From Bacillota bacterium (GTDB taxonomy: Bacteria; Bacillota; Clostridia; Lachnospirales; Cellulosilyticaceae), in assembly GCA_023410675.1 (NCBI GenBank), contig JAEYPM010000103.1, forward strand, positions 1 to 34,558: a stretch of 34,558 nucleotides of DNA, read 5' to 3'. The notes beneath the pieces are model-generated. The model ran no database searches and was not told where the DNA came from. It saw only the letters and a list, made by a program, of their open reading frames with translations. Of this stretch, positions 22,671-31,016 are shown in pieces (within the stretch, counting starts at the first letter, position 1; every line of letters begins with the position of its first letter). The position numbers and the translations under genes were made by a program.

Positions 22671-23609
22671 ATGTATAAAAGGAAAAAAATAAATACAAAA
22701 GTTATCCTATTTTTAGTAATGACATTAGTGCTGAGTATGAGTTATGTCGTGATGGCAAAAGAAAAATATAATGCTGCCCAAGGCATTGTTATATCTGTTG
22801 ATGAAGCCTCACGTAAGGTGACAATACTACCAGTAGGAAAGCCAAATAGGCCTGAGAACTATATTATTCTTACTGTTACGCCCAATGCCGCAATAACATT
22901 CTCACAGGAGCAGAAACCAGCACCATTTGCAGCATTAAGACCAGGTGTAGTTGTAAAAGTTTCTTATACGACAGTATCTACACCGAATACGCCAAATCAA
23001 GGTATGGTTAATTACATAACTATACAGGGCTCAAAAAAAGGAAAAACATTTACAACAACACCACCGCCAGTAGTAACAGAGACGCCAGAAGTTACAACAA
23101 CACAGCCACAGGTAACGGAGGCCCCAGAAGTTACAACAACACAGCCACAGGTAACAGAGGCACCAGAAGTTACAACAACACATCCAGAGGTAACAGAGGC
23201 ACCAGAAGTTACAACAACGCAGCCAGAGGTAACACAGACGCCAGAAGTTACAACAACGCAGCCAGAGGTAACAGAGGCACCACAAGTTACAACACCACAG
23301 CCAGTAAAGAAAAAGACGTCTCCTCAGATTGTTAAAGAATATACTATAAAAGATGTGTGTATCATAAAGGTATGTAAGAATGCAAAAACTATTATTGTAG
23401 CACCACGAGATGCTACATCAGATAAGAGTCAGCATATTATTGTCCATGTTAATGATGATACTAAGATAATAAGATTAAAGGGAAATAAAATGTGTAAGTT
23501 TAAACATTTAAGACGTGGACAAAAGCTTAATATCTTAACAGATGGTATTATTATTTCTTCAAGTCCTCGTGAAACTACAGCAGTAGGTATTATGATATTA
23601 AATCGATAA
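22671..23609 (+). CDS. Secreted protein with Thr/Pro-rich 13-residue repeats
   Basis: 312 aa. A signal peptide ends near VVMA-KEK (residue 29). Two similar beta modules, about 34-123 (GIVISVDEASRKVTILPVG...) and 228-312 (DVCIIKVCKNAKTIIVAPRD...), flank a low-complexity linker of about 75 residues made of six copies of a 13-residue unit with consensus EAPEVTTTQPxVT. The linker is Thr/Pro-rich and negatively charged, as in extended wall-spanning or O-glycosylated spacers. The globular modules resemble DUF5666-like or OB-type domains, but I do not recognise them firmly. No sortase or GPI-type anchor is seen. RBS AAGGAG (22658-22663). Confidence 0.75.
   Translation: MYKRKKINTKVILFLVMTLVLSMSYVVMAKEKYNAAQGIVISVDEASRKVTILPVGKPNRPENYIILTVTPNAAITFSQEQKPAPFAALRPGVVVKVSYTTVSTPNTPNQGMVNYITIQGSKKGKTFTTTPPPVVTETPEVTTTQPQVTEAPEVTTTQPQVTEAPEVTTTHPEVTEAPEVTTTQPEVTQTPEVTTTQPEVTEAPQVTTPQPVKKKTSPQIVKEYTIKDVCIIKVCKNAKTIIVAPRDATSDKSQHIIVHVNDDTKIIRLKGNKMCKFKHLRRGQKLNILTDGIIISSSPRETTAVGIMILNR
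23079..23306. repeat. 39-bp coding tandem repeat (about 5.8 copies)
   Basis: Units start GAGRCNCCAGAAGTTACAAC and recur every 39 bases in the reading frame of the gene above. The nucleotide similarity is higher than the protein needs (synonymous positions are largely preserved), pointing to recent expansion. Copy-number change would keep the frame and only alter linker length. Confidence 0.9.
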
Positions 23610-23636
23610 AAATAATATAAGCTGGTTATTATGAAA

Positions 23637-23674
23637 AACCCCCTCATCATTATGTATTCATAAGTGAGGGGGTT
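23637..23674 (-). terminator. Shared terminator hairpin between convergent genes
   Basis: AACCCCCTCA (23637-23646) pairs with TGAGGGGGTT (23665-23674), with inner CATTATG/CATAA pairing. On the minus strand it is followed by TTTC, so it best terminates the GGDEF gene; it may also stop rightward transcripts. Confidence 0.8.
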
Positions 23675-23685
23675 GAGTATTAATA

Positions 23686-25932
23686 TTAGTGTTTTGGCCT
23701 TTTTTCTTTTTCTTGATATAAAATCTTGTCTGATTTAGAAATAATAGTATCTAAAGAATCCAAGGTATCAGCAGGGAAATGGAAAGCACCTAAAGTAATG
23801 GATAGCTTATATGGTTTGTCGACTTTGCGATTGTATTCTAATGTATATTTGCTAATTAGTTCTTTGACATGAGCAATATACTCATAGGATCGATCTAAAC
23901 AAAGAATAGTAAATTCATCACCGCCGATTCTGCCTATAATATCATGGGTGTTAAAAACTTTTTTAAGTATATTTGCCATGGCAACAATAGCAATATCCCC
24001 TTCATGATGACCATAGGTATCATTAATCCTTTTCAGACCATCCATATCTGCAAAAAATAGGATACCTTCTTTCTGCCTAAGACGTGATAAATCATATCTT
24101 TGAGTAGCGAGATCAAAAAATCCTCTTCTATTCAAAAGACGTGTTAGTTCATCTGTTTCAGATAATACTTTGAGTTGATCTTGGATATTCTTTTGTGAAG
24201 AAAACATGTTGCATAGCTTTATAGAACAACCGAGTTCAACCACTAAAGGATTAACTAAACAGTAGTTAGATGGCTCAAGATAAAAAAGTATAACCCCTAA
24301 CTGTTCATTTCCGAAGGAAATAGTGTGTATAAATATAGAATGTGATGGCTTATCTGCAAAAAATACTGTATCAAATATATTTTCAGGCTTACATCTTTGA
24401 TTATCATAGGTTATTTCTATAGGAATGCTATCAATGTATCCACATTGTAATAATAAATAATCAGGCATTTGCCATATATCAGGATTATTATGTACAATTT
24501 CGTTTTCATAGGTATAAATGATAAAAGAATTAATACCAACAGACATAAGTTTTTCAATAATTGCTTGTAGTTGTTGACTAGTGCTATGGATATTAGAAGG
24601 TATATCTCTTATTATTTGTGTAATTACGGACATATCAGTCTGGCCTTTTGCCTGTTGCTTATTAAAGTAATTGGTTAACCAGGTGAGTAATGCATAATGA
24701 ATTTGAGACATTATTTGAACGAACATTTTTATTCCTTTTTTATAAGAAGGAATAGCACTAAGCTCAGCATTTAAATTCCTATAGAGTTTTTCAAGGTTTA
24801 CAACAGTTTCAATGGTAGTAGATGGTCTGTTTAACATAGTTAGAAACATGTCCATAAATTCATCCATATAGGTATTTTCAAAACTGTTAAAAGCAGCATA
24901 GTGAAATAACTCATAGATAAAAAATTCTAGTTTACGTCCATCCATATTGGTGAGATAGTGTGCATTTCTATCTAAAAACTCATAGGTAGATTTTTTAAGA
25001 TCAATTGTATCGTCATTTGATTGACGCGTATGTAAAATAAGTGAAGAACAGCCACACGATTCTCTATAGATTAACTCACAAGGGATAGTAGTGTTTGATA
25101 TATTTTTGCCTGCCAAGATATCCATGAGCATGTTAAAACTTTTTTCAGCTAACTGATCTAAAGGCTGGGATACAGTAGTTAAAGCAGGTGAACAGATATA
25201 GCTATCAATAGTGTTATCATAACCAATGAGAGCAACTTGATCAGGAACTTTTATATTACGGCTCGTTAATTCTAAGAGTGCAGCAACAGCCATATCATCA
25301 TTAGCACAAACTATAGCATCAATTTCAAGACGTTTTTCATCAAAGAAATATTGTATTGCTTTAACACCCGATGATTTCATAAAATCACCTAAGTAAATCA
25401 ATTCAGGATTAAAAGGAATATTATTTTTTTGTAAGGTTTCTTGATAAGCTTTATAACGAATTTGTGCATCGTGGTTACAGATTGGCCCAGAAATAAAAGC
25501 AATGTTCTTTTTGTGATGATCTTTTATAAGATGTGTAATCGCAGCTTTGAAGTTATTTGTACCTTCAATAGTAATACTAGGTATATCTTTGATATCCACC
25601 CCTATACTGACCATAGGAATTGAGGAATACTTAGAATAAAACTGTTGGAACTGATTCTCAGTAACAAAGCTAGATATTCCTGCTGAAGAGATAATGATGC
25701 CATCAATATCAGCAGATAAAGCATAGCTAAAGGCTACATTATGCTGATATCCATATCTTTGATCTTTAGCAGTAATCTCAGGGCTTAAGGAGCCACCTAA
25801 AAAGACGATAAGACGCACATTGTTTTTTTCACATAGTTTTACTAAAGAGTCACACAAACGACTGGAATATTCCTTTTCTACTGATGTAGTTAAAAAAGCA
25901 ATAGTAAGAGGTTTGGTATTTAACCTTGACAT
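23686..25932 (-). CDS. LacI-type sensor domain fused to GGDEF diguanylate cyclase
   Basis: 748 aa, soluble. Residues about 8-290 are a LacI/PurR-type periplasmic-binding-like domain (ADIDGIIISS, VPDQVALIGYDNTIDSYICSPALTTVSQP) without the DNA-binding HTH that normally precedes it and without a signal peptide. Ligand sensing is therefore intracellular. A helical middle follows, then a GAF-like stretch (about 440-580). The GGDEF domain has ELTRLLNRRGFFD, GRIGGDEFTIL (active GGDEF, 670-674) and TLGAF. The RxxD inhibitory site before GGDEF is missing (FNTHD), so product inhibition is unlikely. The likely role is sugar- or nucleoside-dependent c-di-GMP synthesis. A perfect AAGGAGGTG RBS precedes ATG 25932; it is monocistronic. 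Confidence 0.92.
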   Translation of the reverse strand: MSRLNTKPLTIAFLTTSVEKEYSSRLCDSLVKLCEKNNVRLIVFLGGSLSPEITAKDQRYGYQHNVAFSYALSADIDGIIISSAGISSFVTENQFQQFYSKYSSIPMVSIGVDIKDIPSITIEGTNNFKAAITHLIKDHHKKNIAFISGPICNHDAQIRYKAYQETLQKNNIPFNPELIYLGDFMKSSGVKAIQYFFDEKRLEIDAIVCANDDMAVAALLELTSRNIKVPDQVALIGYDNTIDSYICSPALTTVSQPLDQLAEKSFNMLMDILAGKNISNTTIPCELIYRESCGCSSLILHTRQSNDDTIDLKKSTYEFLDRNAHYLTNMDGRKLEFFIYELFHYAAFNSFENTYMDEFMDMFLTMLNRPSTTIETVVNLEKLYRNLNAELSAIPSYKKGIKMFVQIMSQIHYALLTWLTNYFNKQQAKGQTDMSVITQIIRDIPSNIHSTSQQLQAIIEKLMSVGINSFIIYTYENEIVHNNPDIWQMPDYLLLQCGYIDSIPIEITYDNQRCKPENIFDTVFFADKPSHSIFIHTISFGNEQLGVILFYLEPSNYCLVNPLVVELGCSIKLCNMFSSQKNIQDQLKVLSETDELTRLLNRRGFFDLATQRYDLSRLRQKEGILFFADMDGLKRINDTYGHHEGDIAIVAMANILKKVFNTHDIIGRIGGDEFTILCLDRSYEYIAHVKELISKYTLEYNRKVDKPYKLSITLGAFHFPADTLDSLDTIISKSDKILYQEKEKRPKH

Positions 25933-26370
25933 CTTTTATCACCTCCTTGTATTTTCTATATGCCACAAATTGTATGGCTATCTTCATTTGATAGATATCA
26001 CGTAGAAATCAAATTGTGTTAATTCTAATTATTGCTATATTAAATTAAGATTATGAATTATATAATTTATATTATAATACAAAAACTAACCATAAGCATA
26101 TAAAAAGTTTATATATTTTGAGATATTGTTTCAGTAAGTATTCACCATAGTTAATAGAAAAAGATTGCAAAAACAATATTATGTATACAAAGAGCATGAT
26201 GCATTTAAATAACATGTGTCTATTATTGCTTTCTTATCTAGTGGTTCTAAAAAAAAATTTTAATATTAGTTAACTCTTGTAAATGCATACGCATTGCTTG
26301 ATTATCATGAAAAAGAATGATGAAAGTATACTCATATTAAACAAAGTAATTGCTGGAAATTAAAAATATA
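25933..26370. other. Long AT-rich divergent intergenic region
   Basis: About 440 bases between the GGDEF gene (leftward) and the speD promoter. It has no supportable ORF, RNA gene, repeat or hairpin terminator. It is very AT-rich, with many TATAAT-like strings (for example near 26060-26085) but no -35 box at correct spacing. The size leaves room for regulation of both flanking units or an unrecognised small RNA. Confidence 0.5.
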
Positions 26371-26399
26371 TTGACTAAGAACTAAATGTAATATATATT
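26371..26399 (+). promoter_or_regulatory. Sigma-A promoter of the spermidine operon
   Basis: TTGACT (26371-26376), 17-base spacer, TATATT (26394-26399). The expected start near 26406 lies before ATG 26428, giving a leader of about 20 bases. This supports that start rather than ATG 26404. Confidence 0.65.
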
Positions 26400-26427
26400 T
26401 AGTATGATTTCAATTGGAAAGGATGTG

Positions 26428-27249
26428 ATGATAGGGTTGGAAGACAAAATTCGTCTGTATGGATTTAACAACCTTACGAAAACATTGAGTTTTAATATCT
26501 ATGATGTTTGCTATGCAAAAACAGACCAAGAGAAGAAGGATTATATAGCTTATATTGATGAGCAATATAACTCTGAGCGTCTAACAAAAATCTTATGTAA
26601 TGTTACAGAAATTATAGGTGCAAGGATTTTGAACATAGCAAAACAGGACTATGATCCTCAAGGTGCAAGCGTTACACTCATGATAACAGAAGAAGAACTT
26701 CCAGTTTGTATGATTGATCCATCCTGTAATTATGAGAATCTTAAAAATGCCTTCCCTTATTTGAGAGAAAGTGTAGTAGGGCATCTAGATAAAAGCCATG
26801 TTACTGTGCATACATATCCAGAATCACATCCGCACAATGATATTAGCACCTTTCGTGTAGATATAGATGTTGCCACCTGTGGAGAAATCTCTCCCCTTAA
26901 TGCTCTTGATTATTTGATCGGAAGCTTTGACTCAGATATTATAACAGTTGACTACAGGGTAAGAGGATTTACAAGAGACTTTAGAGGATATAAATGCTAT
27001 ATCGATCATGATATTCATTCTATCCAGAACTATATATGTGAAGATACACTGAATCGATATGAGCTAATAGATGTTAATGTATACCAATCTAATATTTTTC
27101 ATACAAAGATGAAGATTAAAGATTTTAATTTAGATAACTATTTATTTACTGGAGATAGTTCAACACTTCATGAATTCGAAAGAAAAAAAATAACACAACA
27201 ATTAACGAAGGAAATGTCAGAGATATATTATGGAACCAATATCCGTTAA
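26428..27249 (+). CDS. speD: Adenosylmethionine decarboxylase (SpeD, E. coli-type)
   Basis: 273 aa. It removes the carboxyl of S-adenosylmethionine to supply the aminopropyl donor for spermidine. The self-cleaving site is plain: GHLDKSHVTVHTYPE with pyruvoyl-forming Ser123, followed by FRVDIDVATCGEISPLNALDYL and the long C-terminal YRVRGFTRDFRGYK typical of the larger E. coli-type enzyme (about 264 aa) rather than the short Bacillus SpeH. I place the start at ATG 26428, with AAAGG (26418-26422) before it and just after the predicted transcription start. Its 3' end overlaps speA by 20 bases. Confidence 0.95.
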   Translation: MIGLEDKIRLYGFNNLTKTLSFNIYDVCYAKTDQEKKDYIAYIDEQYNSERLTKILCNVTEIIGARILNIAKQDYDPQGASVTLMITEEELPVCMIDPSCNYENLKNAFPYLRESVVGHLDKSHVTVHTYPESHPHNDISTFRVDIDVATCGEISPLNALDYLIGSFDSDIITVDYRVRGFTRDFRGYKCYIDHDIHSIQNYICEDTLNRYELIDVNVYQSNIFHTKMKIKDFNLDNYLFTGDSSTLHEFERKKITQQLTKEMSEIYYGTNIR

Positions 27250-28696
27250 TCAAACCCATACGCCTATTCATGAGGCGTTATTAAAATATAGACACAAGAG
27301 AATTTTACCTTTTGATGTGCCAGGACATAAGCAAGGGAAAGGGAACAAAGAGCTTACAGACTTTCTAGGTGAACAATGCCTTAGCGTAGATGTAAATTCT
27401 ATGAAACCTTTAGATAATCTTTCACATCCAATATCCGTAATAAAAGAGGCTGAATATTTAGCGGCCTGTGCATTTGGTGCGGACAGGGCATTTTTTATGG
27501 TGAACGGTACATCAAGTTCTGTACAAGCCATGATGCTTAGTGCCTTAAAGCCTGGAGATAAAATTATTATGCCAAGAAATGTACACCGCTCAGCGATTAA
27601 TGCACTCATCTTAAGTGGGGCAGAGCCTATTTATATCAATCCTCAGATTCACTTGCAACTAGGCATTCCACTAGGTATGCGTGTAGAAGATATAAAACAG
27701 GCAATCAATCAATATCCAGAAGCTAAGGCAATATTTGTGAATAATCCTACTTATTATGGCATTTGCTCGAACTTAGAGGAGATTATAAGACTTGCCCATA
27801 AAAATAATATGCTTGTACTTGTTGACGAGGCCCATGGCACCCATTTTTATTTTAGCGATGATCTTCCAAAGGCAGCTATGCACTTAGGAGCAGATATGGC
27901 ATCTGTTAGTATTCATAAAACTGGAGGTTCCCTTACGCAAAGCTCTTTGTTACTTGTTAACACTAAGCATGTTAATGCAGACTACGTACGAACCGTAATT
28001 AATTTAACACAAACAACCAGTGCATCCTATTTGCTTCTTTCTTCTTTAGATATAGCAAGAAAAAATCTTGCACTAAATGGAAAAGAGATATTTGGAAAAG
28101 TTACAGAGCTAGCAGAATATGCAAGAAGTGAGATCAATAAAGTAGGGGGTTACTATGCCTTTGGTCAAGAACTGATCAATGGAGATAGCATTTTCGCCTT
28201 TGACACAACGAAGTTAAGTGTTCATACCCTTGATATTGGTCTTGCTGGTATTGAAGTTTATGATATTCTAAGAGATGAATATGAGATTCAAATTGAATTT
28301 GGAGACATTGGAAATATACTTGCCATTATCTCAGTAGGAGATACGCACTATGCTATAGAAAGACTTGTGGCAGCACTTAGTGAAATTAAGCGGATTTATA
28401 TGAAAGATAGTGTGGGCATGTTTGACCATGAATATATTAATCCACAGGTAGTTTTGACACCTAAAGAAGCTTTTTACAGCTCCAAAGACTGTAAACGCCT
28501 AGAGGATAGCATTGGTTATGTATCAGCAGAGTTCGTTATGTGTTATCCGCCTGGTATACCAATTCTGGCACCAGGTGAGCGTATCACAAAAGAGGCTGTT
28601 GATTATATATGCTACGCAAAGCTGAAAGGAAGTCTCCTAACAGGAACAGAGGATATGAGCCTAAATACTATAAATGTAATAAAAGGAGAAGGTTAA
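27230..28696 (+). CDS. speA: Arginine decarboxylase, fold-type I PLP enzyme (SpeA, Bacillus-type)
   Basis: 488 aa, the Orn/Lys/Arg decarboxylase family of B. subtilis SpeA size (not the 650-aa E. coli biosynthetic form). PLP-Lys230 is in SVSIHKTGGSLTQSS, with VDEAHGTHF (Asp that binds the pyridine N), VNGTSSSVQAMM and PFDVPGHKQGKG at the N-terminus, and C-terminal CYPPGIPILAPGE. Arginine rather than lysine is inferred from the adjacent agmatinase gene. The start at 27230 lies within speD and the stop abuts the speE ATG with no spacer, so translation is coupled. The product agmatine feeds speB. Confidence 0.93.
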   Translation: MEPISVNQTHTPIHEALLKYRHKRILPFDVPGHKQGKGNKELTDFLGEQCLSVDVNSMKPLDNLSHPISVIKEAEYLAACAFGADRAFFMVNGTSSSVQAMMLSALKPGDKIIMPRNVHRSAINALILSGAEPIYINPQIHLQLGIPLGMRVEDIKQAINQYPEAKAIFVNNPTYYGICSNLEEIIRLAHKNNMLVLVDEAHGTHFYFSDDLPKAAMHLGADMASVSIHKTGGSLTQSSLLLVNTKHVNADYVRTVINLTQTTSASYLLLSSLDIARKNLALNGKEIFGKVTELAEYARSEINKVGGYYAFGQELINGDSIFAFDTTKLSVHTLDIGLAGIEVYDILRDEYEIQIEFGDIGNILAIISVGDTHYAIERLVAALSEIKRIYMKDSVGMFDHEYINPQVVLTPKEAFYSSKDCKRLEDSIGYVSAEFVMCYPPGIPILAPGERITKEAVDYICYAKLKGSLLTGTEDMSLNTINVIKGEG

Positions 28697-29551
28697 ATGG
28701 AATTATGGTACACAGAGCAACACACAGATAACGTACGCTTCTCAATTAAGGTGAAAAAGCAGTTATATAGTATACAAAGTCCATTTCAGCGCATAGACTT
28801 TTTTGATACAGAAGAATTTGGGACGATCTTTACATTAGATGGGCTTATGATGGTTACACAAAAAGATGAATTTATATATCATGACATGATGGTCCATATA
28901 CCAATGGCTGTTAACCCTAATATAAGAAGTGTATTAGTGATTGGAGCAGGAGATGGCGGAACAGTAAGAGAGCTCTGCCGCTATAAGAATATAGAACGAA
29001 TAGATATGGTAGAAATTGATGAAATGGTGGTAGAAGCTTGTGAAAGATTGCTTCCTCAAACGGCGTGTAGCTTAAGAGATAAGCGTGTGAATATAGTTTA
29101 TCAAGATGGACTTAAGTTTGTGCGTACTAAATCTAGTGAATATGACTTGATCATTGTAGATTCTACAGATCCTTTTGGACCAGGAGAAGGGCTTTTTACT
29201 AAAGAGTTTTACGGAAATTGCTATAATGCACTTAAAGAAGATGGGATTTTAGTTAACCAACATGAAAGTCCTTATTATGAAAGTTATGCAGATGCCATGA
29301 AAAGAGCCTATCAAAGAGTTAGGGAACGCTTCCCAATTAGTAAGGTGTATCAAGCTCATATCCCTACTTATCCATCAGGGCATTGGCTTTTTGGATTTGC
29401 ATCTAAGAAGTATGACCCTATTAAGGATTTAGATGCTAAAGCATGGAATGCGTTAGGAATAAAAACACAATATTATAATACAGGTATTCATATTGGAGCC
29501 TTCGCACTTCCAACTTATGTAAAGGAGATGCTTTATGGCAAAGAGAAGTAA
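28697..29551 (+). CDS. speE: Spermidine synthase (polyamine aminopropyltransferase)
   Basis: 284 aa. It transfers the aminopropyl group of decarboxylated SAM to putrescine. The N-terminal beta hairpin is followed by the Rossmann core: VLVIGAGDGGTVREL (dcSAM), MVEIDEMVVEAC, and the gate loop VDSTDPFGPGEGLFTKEFY with catalytic Asp. NQHESPYYES is typical of the bacterial enzyme. The RBS AAAGGAGAAGG is inside the end of speA. Its last 17 bases overlap speB. Length and motifs are complete. Confidence 0.96.
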   Translation: MELWYTEQHTDNVRFSIKVKKQLYSIQSPFQRIDFFDTEEFGTIFTLDGLMMVTQKDEFIYHDMMVHIPMAVNPNIRSVLVIGAGDGGTVRELCRYKNIERIDMVEIDEMVVEACERLLPQTACSLRDKRVNIVYQDGLKFVRTKSSEYDLIIVDSTDPFGPGEGLFTKEFYGNCYNALKEDGILVNQHESPYYESYADAMKRAYQRVRERFPISKVYQAHIPTYPSGHWLFGFASKKYDPIKDLDAKAWNALGIKTQYYNTGIHIGAFALPTYVKEMLYGKEK

Positions 29552-30392
29552 AAACATTTCAACCTTTATTGGCTGTGACAACGACTATGATGAAGCAAAA
29601 ATAGCATTATTTGGGGCACCCTTTGATAGTACCACCTCTTATAGACCAGGAACACGTTTTGCAAGTAGCCATATGCGCATCAATAGTTATGGCCTTGAAA
29701 CCTACAGCCCATATCAGGATAAAGATTTAGAGGATATCTCCATATTTGATTGTGGCGATTTAGAATTACCCTTTGGTAACACACAGAAAGCTTTAGATAT
29801 GATAAAACAGGAGGCTAGTTTACTCCTTAGTGATGATAAAATTCCGCTGATGATTGGTGGAGAACATTTAGTAACATTAGCAACTGTGCAGGCAACAGCA
29901 GAAAAGTATAAGGATCTACATGTGATCCATTTTGATGCACATGCTGATTTAAGAGATGATTATTTAGGAGAAAAATATTCTCATGCAACAGTCATGAAAA
30001 GGATTTGGGATATACTTGGAGATGATAGAATATTTCAATTTGGCATACGTTCAGGGTGTAAAGAAGAGTTTGAAACCAGTAAGAAAGGTGTTTACAGAGA
30101 ACTATTTACTTGTCACACATTAAGTGCAGTCGTGGATTCATTGAAGGATAAACCGATTTATTTAACAATAGATTTAGATGTATTAGATCCATCTATTTTC
30201 CCAGCTACAGGAACGCCAGAAGCTGGTGGCATAGATTTTAACACATTGATGCAGGCATTTAATATATTAAATAAGCTTAATATAGTGGCTGCTGATATCA
30301 ATGAACTGAGTCCACCATATGACCATAGTGGGGCTTCAACTGCTCTTGCATGCAAAATAGTAAGAGAAATGTTGTTTGTTATCGCAAAGTAA
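29535..30392 (+). CDS. speB: Agmatinase (SpeB, ureohydrolase family)
   Basis: 285 aa. It hydrolyses agmatine to putrescine and urea, completing the route arginine-agmatine-putrescine within one operon. Binuclear Mn ligands are visible: MIGGEHLVT (His), HFDAHADLRDDY (Asp-x-His-x-Asp), and TIDLDVLDPS, then PATGTPEAGG. The ADINELSPPYD near the end is the agmatinase C-terminal motif. RBS AAAGGAG lies inside speE. No terminator hairpin is evident between it and the next gene 150 bases on. Confidence 0.95.
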   Translation: MAKRSKNISTFIGCDNDYDEAKIALFGAPFDSTTSYRPGTRFASSHMRINSYGLETYSPYQDKDLEDISIFDCGDLELPFGNTQKALDMIKQEASLLLSDDKIPLMIGGEHLVTLATVQATAEKYKDLHVIHFDAHADLRDDYLGEKYSHATVMKRIWDILGDDRIFQFGIRSGCKEEFETSKKGVYRELFTCHTLSAVVDSLKDKPIYLTIDLDVLDPSIFPATGTPEAGGIDFNTLMQAFNILNKLNIVAADINELSPPYDHSGASTALACKIVREMLFVIAK

Positions 30393-30466
30393 TGCACCGT
30401 AGTGTCAGTTTTTCTAATGAATAATACACAATTCCTATATATTTATATTAAATCTATTAAAACATA

Positions 30467-30495
30467 TTGAAATATTTTATAAAATGCTTTAATAT
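30467..30495 (+). promoter_or_regulatory. Sigma-A-like promoter for DUF4870 gene
   Basis: TTGAAA (30467-30472), 17-base spacer, TAATAT (30490-30495), 48 bases before ATG 30543. Confidence 0.55.
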
Positions 30496-30542
30496 AAAGA
30501 AAGAAATTAATTAATTATCTAAACTTGAGAGGGGCAGTGCAA

Positions 30543-30896
30543 ATGAATATTGAACCAAATCAAAAAACATCTACTGGACTTCAAGAAAATGTAGCATGTT
30601 TATTATGTTATTTATTTTCTTGGATAACTGGATTAGTTTTCTTCCTTATAGAGAAAGAAAATAAAACAGTTAGATATCATGCAGTACAGAGTATGTTAAT
30701 TGGTGCTTGTTTGGTAGTAGTTAATGTTGTTTCAAATATTTTAGGCAGAATACCAGTATTAGGCTTTATTTTGTCTTTAGTTATTAGTATAGCAACTTTA
30801 GCTCTATATATTTACTTACTTGTAACAGCTTATCAAGGGAAAATGATGAAATTCCCTGTAATTTCAGAGCAAGCTGAAAAATTTGCAAACAAATAA
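30543..30896 (+). CDS. DUF4870 domain small membrane protein
   Basis: 117 aa with three hydrophobic segments: about 15-34 (ACLLCYLFSWITGLVFFLIE), 48-66 and 70-93. The family signature TGLQENVACLLCYLFSW...TGLVFFLIEKENKTVRYHAVQS is clear. DUF4870 proteins are of unknown biochemical role; some are Tic20-like in shape. The start is ATG 30543 with AGAGGGG upstream; a TTG at 30525 opens the same frame but lies ahead of the RBS. It is monocistronic, closed by a strong terminator. Confidence 0.85.
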   Translation: MNIEPNQKTSTGLQENVACLLCYLFSWITGLVFFLIEKENKTVRYHAVQSMLIGACLVVVNVVSNILGRIPVLGFILSLVISIATLALYIYLLVTAYQGKMMKFPVISEQAEKFANK

Positions 30897-30910
30897 CATA
30901 GAACTAAATT

Positions 30911-30951
30911 AAAAAATAACTCTAGAATTTTTTATTCTAGAGTTATTTTTT
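30911..30951 (+). terminator. Rho-independent terminator after DUF4870 gene
   Basis: A 17-bp perfect stem AAAAAATAACTCTAGAA / TTCTAGAGTTATTTTTT around TTTTTTA. The symmetric A/T ends make it potentially bidirectional. Confidence 0.9.
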
Positions 30952-31016
30952 ATACAGAAACGAGGAATAAACTAAATATATATAGTGACAAATAAAATGA
31001 AAGGAAATGGCGTGCC

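Noticed and set aside
23031..23285. Leftward Cys/Trp-rich repeat ORF
   Set aside because: Antisense of the 39-bp Thr/Pro repeat; the Cys-Tyr-Leu pattern is only the complement of the Val-Thr codons.
23079..23306. Repeat block as a CRISPR array
   Set aside because: Repeats are directly adjacent without unique spacers, in frame within a coding region; no cas genes.
27268..27609. Leftward 113-aa ORF
   Set aside because: Antisense to the conserved N-terminal part of speA; no initiation signals.
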